Part shown: one piece after another, positions 16,978 through 25,457 of the stretch | Layout: every line of letters starts with the position of its first letter | Numbering within the stretch: the first letter of the stretch is position 1 | DNA from: Paraglaciecola hydrolytica | Lineage (GTDB): Bacteria; Pseudomonadota; Gammaproteobacteria; Enterobacterales; Alteromonadaceae | NCBI RefSeq assembly: GCF_001565895.1 | Contig: NZ_LSNE01000005.1 | Location: forward strand, 867,562-916,887 | Direction of reading: 5' to 3' | Length of the DNA: 49,326 nucleotides | Program-made: the position numbers and the translations under genes | Notes under the pieces: model-generated | What the model was told of the DNA's origin: nothing | The model's database searches: none | Seen by the model: only the letters and a program-made list of their open reading frames with translations

Positions 16978-17235
16978 ATGAAATTCAAATCAATTTACGA
17001 CCCTCACTACAGGAAACTAGTCGCGACATTAGTCGAGGCAAGGAAGAATGCTGGAATAAGTCAAACCCAACTAGCAATAGAGCTTGGTTTAAACTCCCAT
17101 TCATATATTTCTAAAATTGAAAGCTGTGAGCGAAACGTCACTCTTCTAGATTATATTAGAATATGTAGAGTTCTAAAATTTGATCCTAAAGGAGGTATAG
17201 ATATCTTGATGAAGGCTTCTTCCAAAATGCGATGA
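16978..17235 (+). CDS. XRE-family helix-turn-helix regulator (85 aa)
   Basis: A small DNA-binding protein consisting of essentially one Cro/C1-type HTH domain: VATLVEARKNAGISQTQLAIELGLNSHSYISKIESCERNVTLLDYIRICRVLKF (about residues 15-68). It is the size of stand-alone control proteins found next to defence genes, prophage genes or toxin-antitoxin genes. Its start is 15 bp from that of the divergent 90-aa gene, which it most likely represses. No strong Shine-Dalgarno is seen, so it may be weakly translated or read from a leaderless transcript. Confidence 0.75.
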   Translation: MKFKSIYDPHYRKLVATLVEARKNAGISQTQLAIELGLNSHSYISKIESCERNVTLLDYIRICRVLKFDPKGGIDILMKASSKMR

Positions 17236-17467
17236 AAGTATCAATAAGAATATTGACGTCATCGATTACGTAATAATTCACCTACATCAATATTAAAGTG
17301 TTAGTACATATTAGTAATATAAAAATCATGAACGACCCCTTTATATTAAAGCAGTCATTCAAGGTCGTTTAATAGAGTTCACTTTCGGAGTTGATTTCTG
17401 TCATTTAATTTAAACAATTTTTTCAGTAATTAGGTGAAACTGGACGTTGAGTCCGGTTAGTTTACAT
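17236..17467. other. Non-coding spacer between XRE gene and integrase remnant
   Basis: A/T-rich with no gene. One structure stands out on the plus strand: AACGACC (17331-17337) pairs with GGTCGTT (17363-17369), with a smaller CTTTA-TAT-TAAAG hairpin nested inside. It may terminate the XRE transcript, but no T-run follows. Confidence 0.35.
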
Positions 17468-17748
17468 TTAGAACATTCTGTCTATAGGGCTTGTGGTTCC
17501 TGAAGAATGTTGTCCAATGACATGAGTGTATATTTGAGTTGTTTTCTCAAGTCGGTGTGTCCTAACAACTCTTGGACAGTGCGGATATCAGTTCCACTTG
17601 TGAGAAGTTGTGTGGCAAAAGAGTGCCTGAATGTGTGGGCAGTAATGTGTTTGTATATTTTTGACTTCTTCACTGCTTTTCTTAATATGTTACTTAGTGA
17701 AGTCCAGTGCAGATGATGGCTTATGGCACATTGACGCAGTTCGAATAG
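17468..17748 (-). pseudogene. intI: Integron integrase (IntI-type) C-terminal remnant, truncated and frameshifted
   Basis: Only about the last 95 codons of a tyrosine recombinase survive. The readable part is SHHLHWTSLSNILRKA, then HTFRHSFATQLL, then DIRTVQELLGHTD, with the box-II His-x-x-Arg and the Gly-His. After that the frame breaks in an A-run (17542-17545). In the shifted frame the sequence continues QIYTHVIGQHSSGTTSPIDR to a stop at 17468-17470. IYTHV supplies the catalytic Tyr, and GQHxxGTTSP is the C-terminal signature I know from Vibrio-type integron integrases. An in-frame stop at 17749-17751 and the lack of any N-terminal two thirds show that it is dead. No attI or attC was found beside it. 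Confidence 0.75.
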
Positions 17749-17776
17749 TTAAAATCCAACCCTAGATTTCAATAGC

Positions 17777-17893
17777 CTATTTAAAAGATGGTTTAGCAGG
17801 GCGCGAGGTGAGAAAGTCACTGTCATTGGCATTGTCTGCGCGTCGCAACTCGTCAACTGTCCTCATGTCCCGCAGGTTTAGCAGGTTTAGCAT
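17777..17893 (-). CDS. Possible small protein downstream of the helicase (38 aa)
   Basis: A short open frame beginning MLNLLNLRDMRTVDELRRAD and ending RPAKPSFK lies on the same strand, 39 bp beyond the helicase stop. The composition (charged helix, no stop in about 48 codons upstream of TAG) looks protein-like. The start is uncertain, because the frame is open further up to about 17926. It may be a real small gene or a remnant. I do not recognise it. Confidence 0.25.
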   Translation of the reverse strand: MLNLLNLRDMRTVDELRRADNANDSDFLTSRPAKPSFK

Positions 17894-17932
17894 CAAGAGG
17901 CTATCGCCCCTTAATAATCCCCATAGCGAATA

Positions 17933-20161
17933 CTACGATAGAAGTTGTGACAGATAACTTCTTCGACTATTGGAATTGCTGGGTGATTTTGTTATCTCGG
18001 CAAAGTCTGACGCACTACCTACAATATGAATTTCACTTTCAGCCCTAGTGATGGCAGTATAAAGCCATGCACGGTCAACGATACGACCCTTTTGCAGTGC
18101 AATGATTATACGTGGAAATTGCGACCCTTGAGCTTTATGAAGGGTTATGGCGTAACCCAGTTTCATACAATCAAGAACAGCTTGAGTAACTTCAATTTTA
18201 TCACCCGTATCGAGTGTCACTTCACCATAACTTTCTCCAGATGCAACAACACTTGTGAGGATACCAAGCGATCCATTCTGAATGCCTTTATCATAGTGAT
18301 TTTGCGTAAACAAAATGATGTCATTAAGGCGCAGATTTAGAAATAATTGCTCACCATGCATTTCAAACTCAAGCCTACTGCCTCTGTGATTCACAGCCTC
18401 TTGAGTGAGCGTGTTGATTTCATCAACCAATGCTTTGGTTGGTGCCATCACACGGCAGTTTTCAGGAGATTGCTGATACAATTTACAGCAGACTTGAGGT
18501 ATCTCTTTCTTGTCTGTTTCGTGGAAATGAATTGCGCCTGTGGTAAGACATTCTGGGATGTTGCCTTGATTGATTAGTTGTGAATACTCAGGGATACCTG
18601 TCGATGCCTCAGCACGTTTAACGATGTTCAAAGTGGTATTAACTATCGTCTTCGACTCAACGATGTCTGCTAACACCTTCCCACAGCCAATTGGCGGAAG
18701 CTGATCGGGATCACCTGCAAAGATAATGCGCACGTAGGGGTGAATGTGATTTACCAAGCGATACATGGTTGGTAAATCAATCATGCTGGCTTCATCAATA
18801 ACAAGCAGGTGTTTTTGTTCATCTGAATCAATAGGATCATCTCTCAGGAACTTGGCAATCGTTGACGTGATAAAACCAATTGACTCATGTAAGCGCATGG
18901 CCGCACGACCACTTAAGGCAACTGCATGTATTTCAAACCCCATTGTATGATAGGCACGCAATGCCGTTCTAAGAACTGTCGTTTTGCCTGTACCCGCACC
19001 ACCTGTGATGCAACTGACGGCGTTATCTAAACATGCTGTGATCGCTTCAACTTGTTTCTTTAATAGTTTGTAAGGCAGCTCACCTGCCGCTGAGCAATAT
19101 GCAGATTCTGCATAATCGTCATAGAGGTTTTTTTGAGTAGCGAGCGATTTAAGTCGTTTCGCGACGACATTTTCCATCAGCAACTGAGCTGTTGGATGGT
19201 AAGTGCCTGTCTCGTGATTTAAAAGGTATTGAGCCTTGTTATGACCCGCCTTAAACGCTTTGGCGACCAGCTCTTTGTCTTTGAGTAACTTAGTTAGGTG
19301 AGGACGTAAATTGTCTTGTACTGTATAGGTATGGCCTTTTTCAATCTCTTTGCGTATTGCTACTTCAAGGGCTGCGCTCAATCGTCTGTCATCATCTGTT
19401 GCGTCCTCAAGTTGCACTTGAGAAAGAGCATCCACCTCTGTAAAGCTCATACCGAAACCAATTAACACATAAGGATTCTGTTTAATTGCTTCAATGGATT
19501 GCTCAGCGTGATACTTCAGCAAACGCTGCTGAACACTGGCAGGTATCTTGTATTCGGACATCCAATTGCAGTATGCTAAATTCTTGTATTTAGCATACCC
19601 CTTAAATAATGCGATGATAGAATCTTCGCTCAGAACGCTTCTAAGTAGCCCCCTTGATTCTGGAGTATCATTACTCAAAGTTGTATGAAAATTTTTACCT
19701 AGAAGCTCCCAGAGTGCTCTCGCTTTACTTTCACCAACACCTTTAAAATCTCTTTCTTTGGCGATAAATTGGATAAGTTGCTCACCTGTTTCTGGCAAAC
19801 TACATTCAACATGCTCAGGTGACTGGTAAGTATGCTGCTGCATCACGTAATCACCCGTGTCCATGCTTTCAATTTGTCGATTCCCTTTGACTGACCAATA
19901 CTGACCGATTGCAGGCTGTGTAGGCAATGCGTCAGGATCTATCTTTATCGTGACATAGTATTTACCGCTGTTGACTCTGTAAGAGTTTTTCTTCAGCGGT
20001 GTGCCGCTGAATATCACCATGTTAGATGAACTGAAAGGGATACTGGTAACGCGAAATTGGTCTTCATGCAATTTCGCAACAGCTTGTTGCAAAATTGGGT
20101 TTCTCAATATTTTGGGATTTTGTCCGATAGCTTGTTGGACAATTGAATTATCACCCATCAT
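17933..20161 (-). CDS. RecD-like superfamily 1 DNA helicase in the gamma-mobile-trio operon
   Basis: A 742-aa ATP-dependent DNA helicase. The N-terminal about 370 residues contain helix-hairpin-helix-like segments (DFKGVGESKARALWELLG and PYVLIGFGMSFTEVDALS), as in RecD2. The motor follows: Walker A GGAGTGKT (387-394), GRAAMRLHE, DEAS (456-459), GDPDQLPPIG, a UvrD-C-like region with LGYAITLHKAQGSQFP, and YTAITRA. All ATPase motifs are intact. There are no RecB or RecC partners, so it is not part of RecBCD. Its ATG overlaps the stop of the preceding 145-aa gene (ATGA), making it the fifth gene of the recombinase operon. It may act in element excision or replication, or as defence cargo. Confidence 0.8.
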   Translation of the reverse strand: MMGDNSIVQQAIGQNPKILRNPILQQAVAKLHEDQFRVTSIPFSSSNMVIFSGTPLKKNSYRVNSGKYYVTIKIDPDALPTQPAIGQYWSVKGNRQIESMDTGDYVMQQHTYQSPEHVECSLPETGEQLIQFIAKERDFKGVGESKARALWELLGKNFHTTLSNDTPESRGLLRSVLSEDSIIALFKGYAKYKNLAYCNWMSEYKIPASVQQRLLKYHAEQSIEAIKQNPYVLIGFGMSFTEVDALSQVQLEDATDDDRRLSAALEVAIRKEIEKGHTYTVQDNLRPHLTKLLKDKELVAKAFKAGHNKAQYLLNHETGTYHPTAQLLMENVVAKRLKSLATQKNLYDDYAESAYCSAAGELPYKLLKKQVEAITACLDNAVSCITGGAGTGKTTVLRTALRAYHTMGFEIHAVALSGRAAMRLHESIGFITSTIAKFLRDDPIDSDEQKHLLVIDEASMIDLPTMYRLVNHIHPYVRIIFAGDPDQLPPIGCGKVLADIVESKTIVNTTLNIVKRAEASTGIPEYSQLINQGNIPECLTTGAIHFHETDKKEIPQVCCKLYQQSPENCRVMAPTKALVDEINTLTQEAVNHRGSRLEFEMHGEQLFLNLRLNDIILFTQNHYDKGIQNGSLGILTSVVASGESYGEVTLDTGDKIEVTQAVLDCMKLGYAITLHKAQGSQFPRIIIALQKGRIVDRAWLYTAITRAESEIHIVGSASDFAEITKSPSNSNSRRSYLSQLLS

Positions 20162-20595
20162 CTTGGCATGAACCCCATTTCTGATAAGGTTTCTGACAAT
20201 TCACCAAAGCGTTTAAGCTTACCTTCAAGCTCTTTGATTTTGGCTTTTAACTCGACATTCTCAGCCTCAAGTGACGATGAACGCTTTGAATCAAGCGCCT
20301 TGCGGTTCGCTGTATTGTCGTATTGCTTCGGCTTATCCGCTTCTTTTTTTGCGGTGTCTGTCAGTGGCGGCAGCACGCCTTTGTCACGCAGGTTGTCTTC
20401 CAGCATTTTTAAGTGCTTTCGTATGTCAGGATTTTGATTTAAGGCTGACTTACCAAAGCCTACAGCTTTTGCCACTTCGATACGATTTAGCTGACCTCTA
20501 AACGCAATCTGCCTGTAGTCATCATCAGTTTGGGTTGCAGACCACGCCAGAAACGCATCGAGGTTTTGCTGTGCTTTTTGCTGCCCACTTGCCAT
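20158..20595 (-). CDS. VPA1267-type gamma-mobile-trio accessory protein (145 aa)
   Basis: A small basic/acidic mixed protein with a helix-turn-helix-like middle (RIEVAKAVGFGKSALNQNPDIRKHLKML, about 37-64) and a C-terminal coiled coil (LEAENVELKAKIKELEGKLK, about 108-127). By size and place it matches the VPA1267 family that I recall directly after GmtX in gamma-mobile-trio islands. It resembles the small third protein (TnpC-like) of other tyrosine-recombinase transposons, which helps orient recombination. Its start overlaps the gmtX stop by 1 nt (TGATG), and its stop overlaps the helicase start by 4 nt. The function is inferred from context only. Confidence 0.6.
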   Translation of the reverse strand: MASGQQKAQQNLDAFLAWSATQTDDDYRQIAFRGQLNRIEVAKAVGFGKSALNQNPDIRKHLKMLEDNLRDKGVLPPLTDTAKKEADKPKQYDNTANRKALDSKRSSSLEAENVELKAKIKELEGKLKRFGELSETLSEMGFMPR

Positions 20596-21272
20596 CAGTC
20601 GTCAACCTCACCTAATAGCTTTCGCAAGCCAGTCACAAAGCCACGGGGAAATATTTCAGCGTTGTACTCCATATCTTTCACTTGACCTGCCTGCGTGGTT
20701 TGCCAGCCGTTCTTGTCCATACACTCATCGGAGATGGCGTAAGCCAGTGCTTTTTTCTCTGATTCGGTAAACACACCAGAAAGAGAAGGTAGCACTTCAA
20801 TGCTTGGCTCTGCGCTGGCATCAAACTGACGGACAGGTCGCTTATCAATGGTGATATTGGCATGCTGCTTAAGCAGGTTCACTTCTTTGCGGTAGCGGTT
20901 GCGCTCAGCAATGATTTGCCCAAATAAAGCGCGAACGGCAGGGTCTGGAATACGCTCTAGCAATTTATTATCAACGGGTACGGACTTTGAGCGAGAATGC
21001 GCCACCAATGGTTTTTTGGTGTTGGTCTTGCACTTTTGCGCCCATGCTTCAATCAAGGCGCGGTAATGCGTGTTACGGGTTGCTCTAAGTGCTTCATAAC
21101 CTGGGCCAGATTCGGCTGCCGAAATGCGTCCAATCTGGGTAATGGAGAAGTCCTTCTGACCTGAACCAGCATACGCTTTTAAGATAGTGTTGAGCGTATC
21201 TAAGTTTTGTTTGGTTCTCGGTACTTTACCGTCTTTTAAATCCTCAAGAATGACATCTATATCCAGCTCCAT
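20595..21272 (-). CDS. gmtX: Gamma-mobile-trio protein GmtX
   Basis: A 225-aa soluble protein, mostly helical, with no catalytic motif I can point to. The N-terminus (LNTILKAYAGSGQKDFSITQIGRISAAESGPGYEALRATRN) looks like a DNA-binding helical domain, a central ERNRYRKEVNLLKQHANI helix may be a coiled coil, and the C-terminus holds ESEKKALAYAISDECMDKNGW. The position as third gene behind two tyrosine recombinases, and the size, match GmtX (VPA1268 of Vibrio parahaemolyticus) as I remember it. It is separated from gmtZ by 1 nt. It probably acts with the recombinases in island mobility. Confidence 0.7.
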   Translation of the reverse strand: MELDIDVILEDLKDGKVPRTKQNLDTLNTILKAYAGSGQKDFSITQIGRISAAESGPGYEALRATRNTHYRALIEAWAQKCKTNTKKPLVAHSRSKSVPVDNKLLERIPDPAVRALFGQIIAERNRYRKEVNLLKQHANITIDKRPVRQFDASAEPSIEVLPSLSGVFTESEKKALAYAISDECMDKNGWQTTQAGQVKDMEYNAEIFPRGFVTGLRKLLGEVDD

Positions 21273-21273
21273 G

Positions 21274-23937
21274 CTATTTCTCCACTAGTGCAGGTTGGAT
21301 GAAATTTTCTAAGCTTAATACTTTACCTGTCAGGGCATTCACACCTGCACTGAACAGCTTGTTGTCAGTCAAATATTCACCCGCTTCGATGTAACTAGCC
21401 ACTTTACGGTAGCCCTCCATTTTGTCGTCAGGGTCGGCTATCTTTGCCATTTGGCGTAGCATGGCATTACCAGCGATTAGCTGTTGTTTTTCATCCATTT
21501 CCATAAAGATAGGCTCAAAGCCTTTCTTCATAAGCGCACGACTAAGCTGCATGGAACGCTTTTGGATAGCTGGCGTCTTGCGCAATTCATCCTGCAAGTC
21601 TGGAAAGAATTCCGCATCGTCACACAGCAGTGATAGATGCAGCAATTCAGAGTCTGTTTCAATGAATTTCAAGGCGTGGCTAATGTCACGCTCACCCCCT
21701 ACCGCAATCATTTTATCTTTCGTATCACCATTGCCTCTAGCTTCTTCAACATGAATAATTTTGCCGATTAACTCAAAGCAGGCTATCCAATCTTTGACAT
21801 ATTCATCAGCCTCCACTTGTTGCTTTTCATAGCGGCGTTGCAATACCTGCATGTCATCATGCTTGGTAAACGGCGTACCTTGCTCTTCACAGAAGAACTG
21901 CTTGTCTTTAAGCGCTTCCAGCTCACCTTCGATTTCAACCGATAGATTGGCGGCTTGGTACGCCTTGTAGCTGAGTTGATTAAACTGAGCATTAAGCGCT
22001 GGCAGGTATCGTGCTTCGGTGATAAACCAACGGCAACGGATGCAGTTTTCAGGGCCGTGCGGTACGCTGCTATAGACACGATTAGCGGAAGCACTTGAAT
22101 CTCTAATCAACTCTCCACCGTTCCAGCAACCGCCGAGCGTACTGATTTCATCGGATTTGACTGTGTTGCCTCCGACCAAACATAAGCCAGATGAGCGTTC
22201 TTCCCAACCGATGGGGTTACGGTTAATCAATGCTGCCTGAATGCTATCTTCTTTGTGGTAGACCATCTTGCATTGAATTTGCGCTAGTGAGGCATCTTTG
22301 AGAAAGTTGCGCACCGACTGCTGAGATTTACCTTTTAAGTGCCCTTCTGCTTCACTCATTTTTTCCGCCATCACGGATGGGGTAATTTTGTTGTAGTAGA
22401 TGGTCATTAGGATACGTGAGTGGCCTGCCAGTAGTTTGGATATGACAGGCAGGGGTAATTGGGTATCCATCGTGTAGGCGGTTATCAATGACACACGCAA
22501 ACTGTGTAGTGGGTGGTTCGTGGCAGCCTTATGGCCTTCTGGAGTGCCTTCTGGGTAATCCAAAACCAGTTTAAGTCGTTCGCCGTTATCAAGCGTATTA
22601 CCTTGCTCAGCGAGCTGCTCTTCTAGTGTTAGCAAGAGTTGATACCAGAAAGGAGTCATAGCCGTATTGCTAATTGGTTTTGAACGGTCAGCCCCTTTCG
22701 CTGATGCTTCCCGAAACAGAAACGCAATTTCACCCATGCTTTCTAACTGGGTTTGTGACTTCTTATCGCGAGTATGCTTAGCTAGCAACGTAGTACAGTC
22801 TGTCGGTCTCTCTATCGGGTTGTATTTTTCCTGCCAGTTACGCAACTTTTCCAGCCAATACAGTACCTCTTCGTTTTGCCAAGGAATAATGTAGCCGCGC
22901 TCTAGTTCCGATTTATTCTGGTCTGCGGTTTTGTTGGTGTTGACATACAAACCTGTTGAATATTGCCCTGTCATGGTGTCATGAATGCGGCGAAAGATAC
23001 CTTTACCAAAGGGGCGTTTTTCGCTACCGAGCGCAAAGTCATGCTTATCATTAAGCTTCCAATGACCACTTTCATAACGCCACGTATCCGCTTCACCACT
23101 GTCTAACATACGCACCTGATAGGTGCGCAGTGGCAGATGCAGCTTCATAAATATAACCATTGCTTTGACGGGTGACCAGATTTGGTGGAGGGTGGTTTTT
23201 TTACCATTTCTAGTCACTTCTTTAGTGCGCCACACGCAATCGGGGTCGGCTTTGTCAATCAGCTCAGACTCAACCTCGAACCAGTCTCCACTTCCACCTT
23301 TTTTACCTTGCCCTGACTGCTCTTGCGCCCACGCCCAATGCTTGAAATGGCGATAGTGATAGCTAGGCAGTAACGACTCACCTTGCGGTAGATTTTGCTC
23401 AATCACCTTCAGTTCCGCTTTATCTGGCAACGGGCATAGGATTTGGCGCTGGTCTTGGATGTACCGATACGGCAGTGGGTTACGCACGGTTTCAGTGTGT
23501 GAGCCTTGGGTCTTGATTTTGCTCAGCGGATTGCGAACCAGTGGCATTAAATTGCCACTATCATCTTCTTCAGATAAATGATGCTCAATGATGTAATCAA
23601 TGAAGTCACAGGGGTAGTTGATACCGTTTGATACTTCGTTGGGGTCGTTAATAGTTTTTCTCGTACTAGCTTCTAGCTCTTCAGTGGAGCAGATATGACC
23701 GCTGTACCCCTTGAAAAACAGACCAATATCAGTTGCATAGGGAGCGCACTCCAACAGGTAGGACTCAAAGAAACGGCTCAACGCCTTAAGCTTGTGGTTT
23801 ATTCCTGAATGTTGTGTCGCCATCCACTCAGCGGCTAGTTCCTGCCATTGCTCCCACTCAGGGCCAAGGGTGGTGAGCATCCATTTAAACGTTAAGTCCG
23901 ATGCACGCCCGTCATTTTTTCTACCTTTCGTTGCCAT
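21274..23937 (-). CDS. gmtZ: Gamma-mobile-trio integrase GmtZ (large tyrosine recombinase)
   Basis: An 887-aa protein with a tyrosine-recombinase core in its middle. H478 and R481 lie in HPLHSLR, H506 in LLAGHSR, and a Tyr pair in IYYNK puts the nucleophile at Y515, 9 residues after the His as in the family. The N-terminal part would bind DNA. The C-terminal about 350 residues include cysteine pairs (NCIRCRW) and long helices (LEALKDKQFF and following) that may mediate DNA or partner contacts. It is much larger than phage integrases, as expected for GmtZ (VPA1269 family). Its ATG overlaps the gmtY stop (TAATG), with GAGGT just upstream. It should cut and join the element ends together with GmtY. 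Confidence 0.85.
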   Translation of the reverse strand: MATKGRKNDGRASDLTFKWMLTTLGPEWEQWQELAAEWMATQHSGINHKLKALSRFFESYLLECAPYATDIGLFFKGYSGHICSTEELEASTRKTINDPNEVSNGINYPCDFIDYIIEHHLSEEDDSGNLMPLVRNPLSKIKTQGSHTETVRNPLPYRYIQDQRQILCPLPDKAELKVIEQNLPQGESLLPSYHYRHFKHWAWAQEQSGQGKKGGSGDWFEVESELIDKADPDCVWRTKEVTRNGKKTTLHQIWSPVKAMVIFMKLHLPLRTYQVRMLDSGEADTWRYESGHWKLNDKHDFALGSEKRPFGKGIFRRIHDTMTGQYSTGLYVNTNKTADQNKSELERGYIIPWQNEEVLYWLEKLRNWQEKYNPIERPTDCTTLLAKHTRDKKSQTQLESMGEIAFLFREASAKGADRSKPISNTAMTPFWYQLLLTLEEQLAEQGNTLDNGERLKLVLDYPEGTPEGHKAATNHPLHSLRVSLITAYTMDTQLPLPVISKLLAGHSRILMTIYYNKITPSVMAEKMSEAEGHLKGKSQQSVRNFLKDASLAQIQCKMVYHKEDSIQAALINRNPIGWEERSSGLCLVGGNTVKSDEISTLGGCWNGGELIRDSSASANRVYSSVPHGPENCIRCRWFITEARYLPALNAQFNQLSYKAYQAANLSVEIEGELEALKDKQFFCEEQGTPFTKHDDMQVLQRRYEKQQVEADEYVKDWIACFELIGKIIHVEEARGNGDTKDKMIAVGGERDISHALKFIETDSELLHLSLLCDDAEFFPDLQDELRKTPAIQKRSMQLSRALMKKGFEPIFMEMDEKQQLIAGNAMLRQMAKIADPDDKMEGYRKVASYIEAGEYLTDNKLFSAGVNALTGKVLSLENFIQPALVEK

Positions 23938-25394
23938 TATTTACCTCGTAATTTCGGATGTTTGCCTGTGAAATAGCCTTGCGGGTCAATATCGTCAAAG
24001 CCATGTTCGACCAATGATTTCCAATCTAGCGGTTTCACTTTGGACTCAGGATTTGCTAGTTGTAGCGTGGCCTTGTTGAGTTCATTGGAGATTTCCTGTT
24101 GCCCTTTGCCTGTGTAGGGAACTTGAGACTCCAATGATTTGTGGTGCATACAGCGACGAATGACTAACGGGTTAAGCCCTGAACGCTCTAATCGTCTGCC
24201 GTAGTTATGTCGATGTCCGTGAGGGTCTAACCCTTCCGCTTTATTCGGTGCTAACCCAATGCGTTTTAATCCTGCCGCATAGCCTTGATGAAAAGCGTTA
24301 AGCGTGTATGGGTTGCCGAGGGCGCTGTGATGGAATGAAATGAACGCATACGGGTGATGACAATCAATACTGGCTCGGTACTTTTGATAACTCTTCCACA
24401 ATAACATAAAGACCTTGCCAAACTCCGTGGGGAACCATTGCACTTGGATGTAATTATCACGATGGTCTACAACACGATTTTTCCAACCAATCCGCGATGT
24501 ACCCTGCATTTTGATGCGCGGTATACGGGCATATTCTTCTTTAAGATAGTCTGCTCTGGTATGCTTTCCACTTCGACTGCGCCAGCCATCAGGTGCTTTA
24601 CCATCAACTTCGTTGTATACCCGAACCACAGCATTATCTGGATTGTATGGGTCTTCAAACACGTCCGTCACCCAAATTAATAATGCTTCACTTTCTCGCA
24701 GACCACCGCCGTGCATTAGCAGAAGAATAAGCTTATCCCTCAGCGTCACTCTTGGGTCTGTAGCACCACCAATGCCGTCTTTGAAGAATGACTCCCAGTG
24801 TTTTTCTGGAAAGGCAATCGCATCGTCTTCCGTCTTGGTGAGTGGAGTGCGCCCCTTCATTGTTCTGGCTTTGCGAATAGTTTTATTGATGCTCTTGTCT
24901 TCGATATGCCCAAGAAAATCATGCTGGTTTTTACGAAACCATGCCGCATAATTTAAGCGTTGTTCATGCGGAGTCGCATCCCTCAAGGGATTCATTGGCT
25001 CAGTGCCTTGCTTATTAGCAATCCAGTCAGTAAAAGCTGTCAGCCTATGGATGTGTTTATTAACATGCTCTGTCGAGCTTGGCATCCAATATAAGCCAGA
25101 CGGATCGAGTCCATCTTCACCGATAGTGCCGCTATAAAGGCGCTTAGCAAAGGTTTGGAATAAAATTTTAGGGTCGTTGAACAAGTCCTTGTTCGCCTCC
25201 ATATATTCTAAAAGCAAAGAAACGACTTGAATGAATTGATTCATAACGGACGCACTGACACCGTTTGCCTCCATTTTAAGAAGGTAATCCGTTACAACAC
25301 TCAATTCGCCTTGTTCGGTAAGCAACACTGGCAGTTGACTTTTTATGCCCGTGTTATCTTCAATAATGGTGGCTTTTACTTTTACTGAAGACAA
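23937..25394 (-). CDS. gmtY: Gamma-mobile-trio recombinase GmtY (tyrosine recombinase)
   Basis: A 485-aa tyrosine recombinase and the first gene of the five-gene operon. The catalytic residues can be placed: R233 in GGGLRESEA, H392/H394 and R395 in PHGHRHNYG, H417/H418 in CMHHKS, and Y427 in QVPYTG, spaced as in active family members. The N-terminal about 170 residues form the usual SAM-like DNA-binding part (LLLEYMEANKDLF and following). Translation begins at TTG, with AGGGA about 8 nt upstream. A near-consensus promoter precedes it. By gene order and size I equate it with GmtY (VPA1270 of V. parahaemolyticus). It catalyses strand exchange at the island ends. Confidence 0.85.
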   Translation of the reverse strand: MSSVKVKATIIEDNTGIKSQLPVLLTEQGELSVVTDYLLKMEANGVSASVMNQFIQVVSLLLEYMEANKDLFNDPKILFQTFAKRLYSGTIGEDGLDPSGLYWMPSSTEHVNKHIHRLTAFTDWIANKQGTEPMNPLRDATPHEQRLNYAAWFRKNQHDFLGHIEDKSINKTIRKARTMKGRTPLTKTEDDAIAFPEKHWESFFKDGIGGATDPRVTLRDKLILLLMHGGGLRESEALLIWVTDVFEDPYNPDNAVVRVYNEVDGKAPDGWRSRSGKHTRADYLKEEYARIPRIKMQGTSRIGWKNRVVDHRDNYIQVQWFPTEFGKVFMLLWKSYQKYRASIDCHHPYAFISFHHSALGNPYTLNAFHQGYAAGLKRIGLAPNKAEGLDPHGHRHNYGRRLERSGLNPLVIRRCMHHKSLESQVPYTGKGQQEISNELNKATLQLANPESKVKPLDWKSLVEHGFDDIDPQGYFTGKHPKLRGK

Positions 25395-25408
25395 ATATCG
25401 TATCCCTA

Positions 25409-25457
25409 TACACTATAAACATATAGTACACTATAATCCCAAAAGATTTTTTGTCAA
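25409..25457 (-). promoter_or_regulatory. Promoter and possible operator of the gmtY operon
   Basis: Read on the minus strand, TTGACA (25452-25457) and TATAGT (25430-25435) are separated by 16 bp, close to the sigma-70 consensus. TATAGTGTA occurs twice (25427-25435 and 25409-25417), 18 bp apart, and TATAGT-AC-ACTATA forms a dyad across the -10. Such repeats over a promoter suggest autoregulation, perhaps by a recombinase or by GmtX. The -35 box overlaps the T-tract of the neighbouring terminator. Confidence 0.6.

Noticed and set aside
17933-20161. Calling the helicase RecD of a RecBCD complex
   Set aside because: No recB or recC is nearby. The N-terminal helix-hairpin-helix region and the operon context fit a stand-alone RecD2-like protein better.
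21422-24951. Plus-strand frames of 75-112 codons opposite gmtZ and gmtY
   Set aside because: They overlap large, motif-verified recombinase genes on the other strand and have no recognisable domain.
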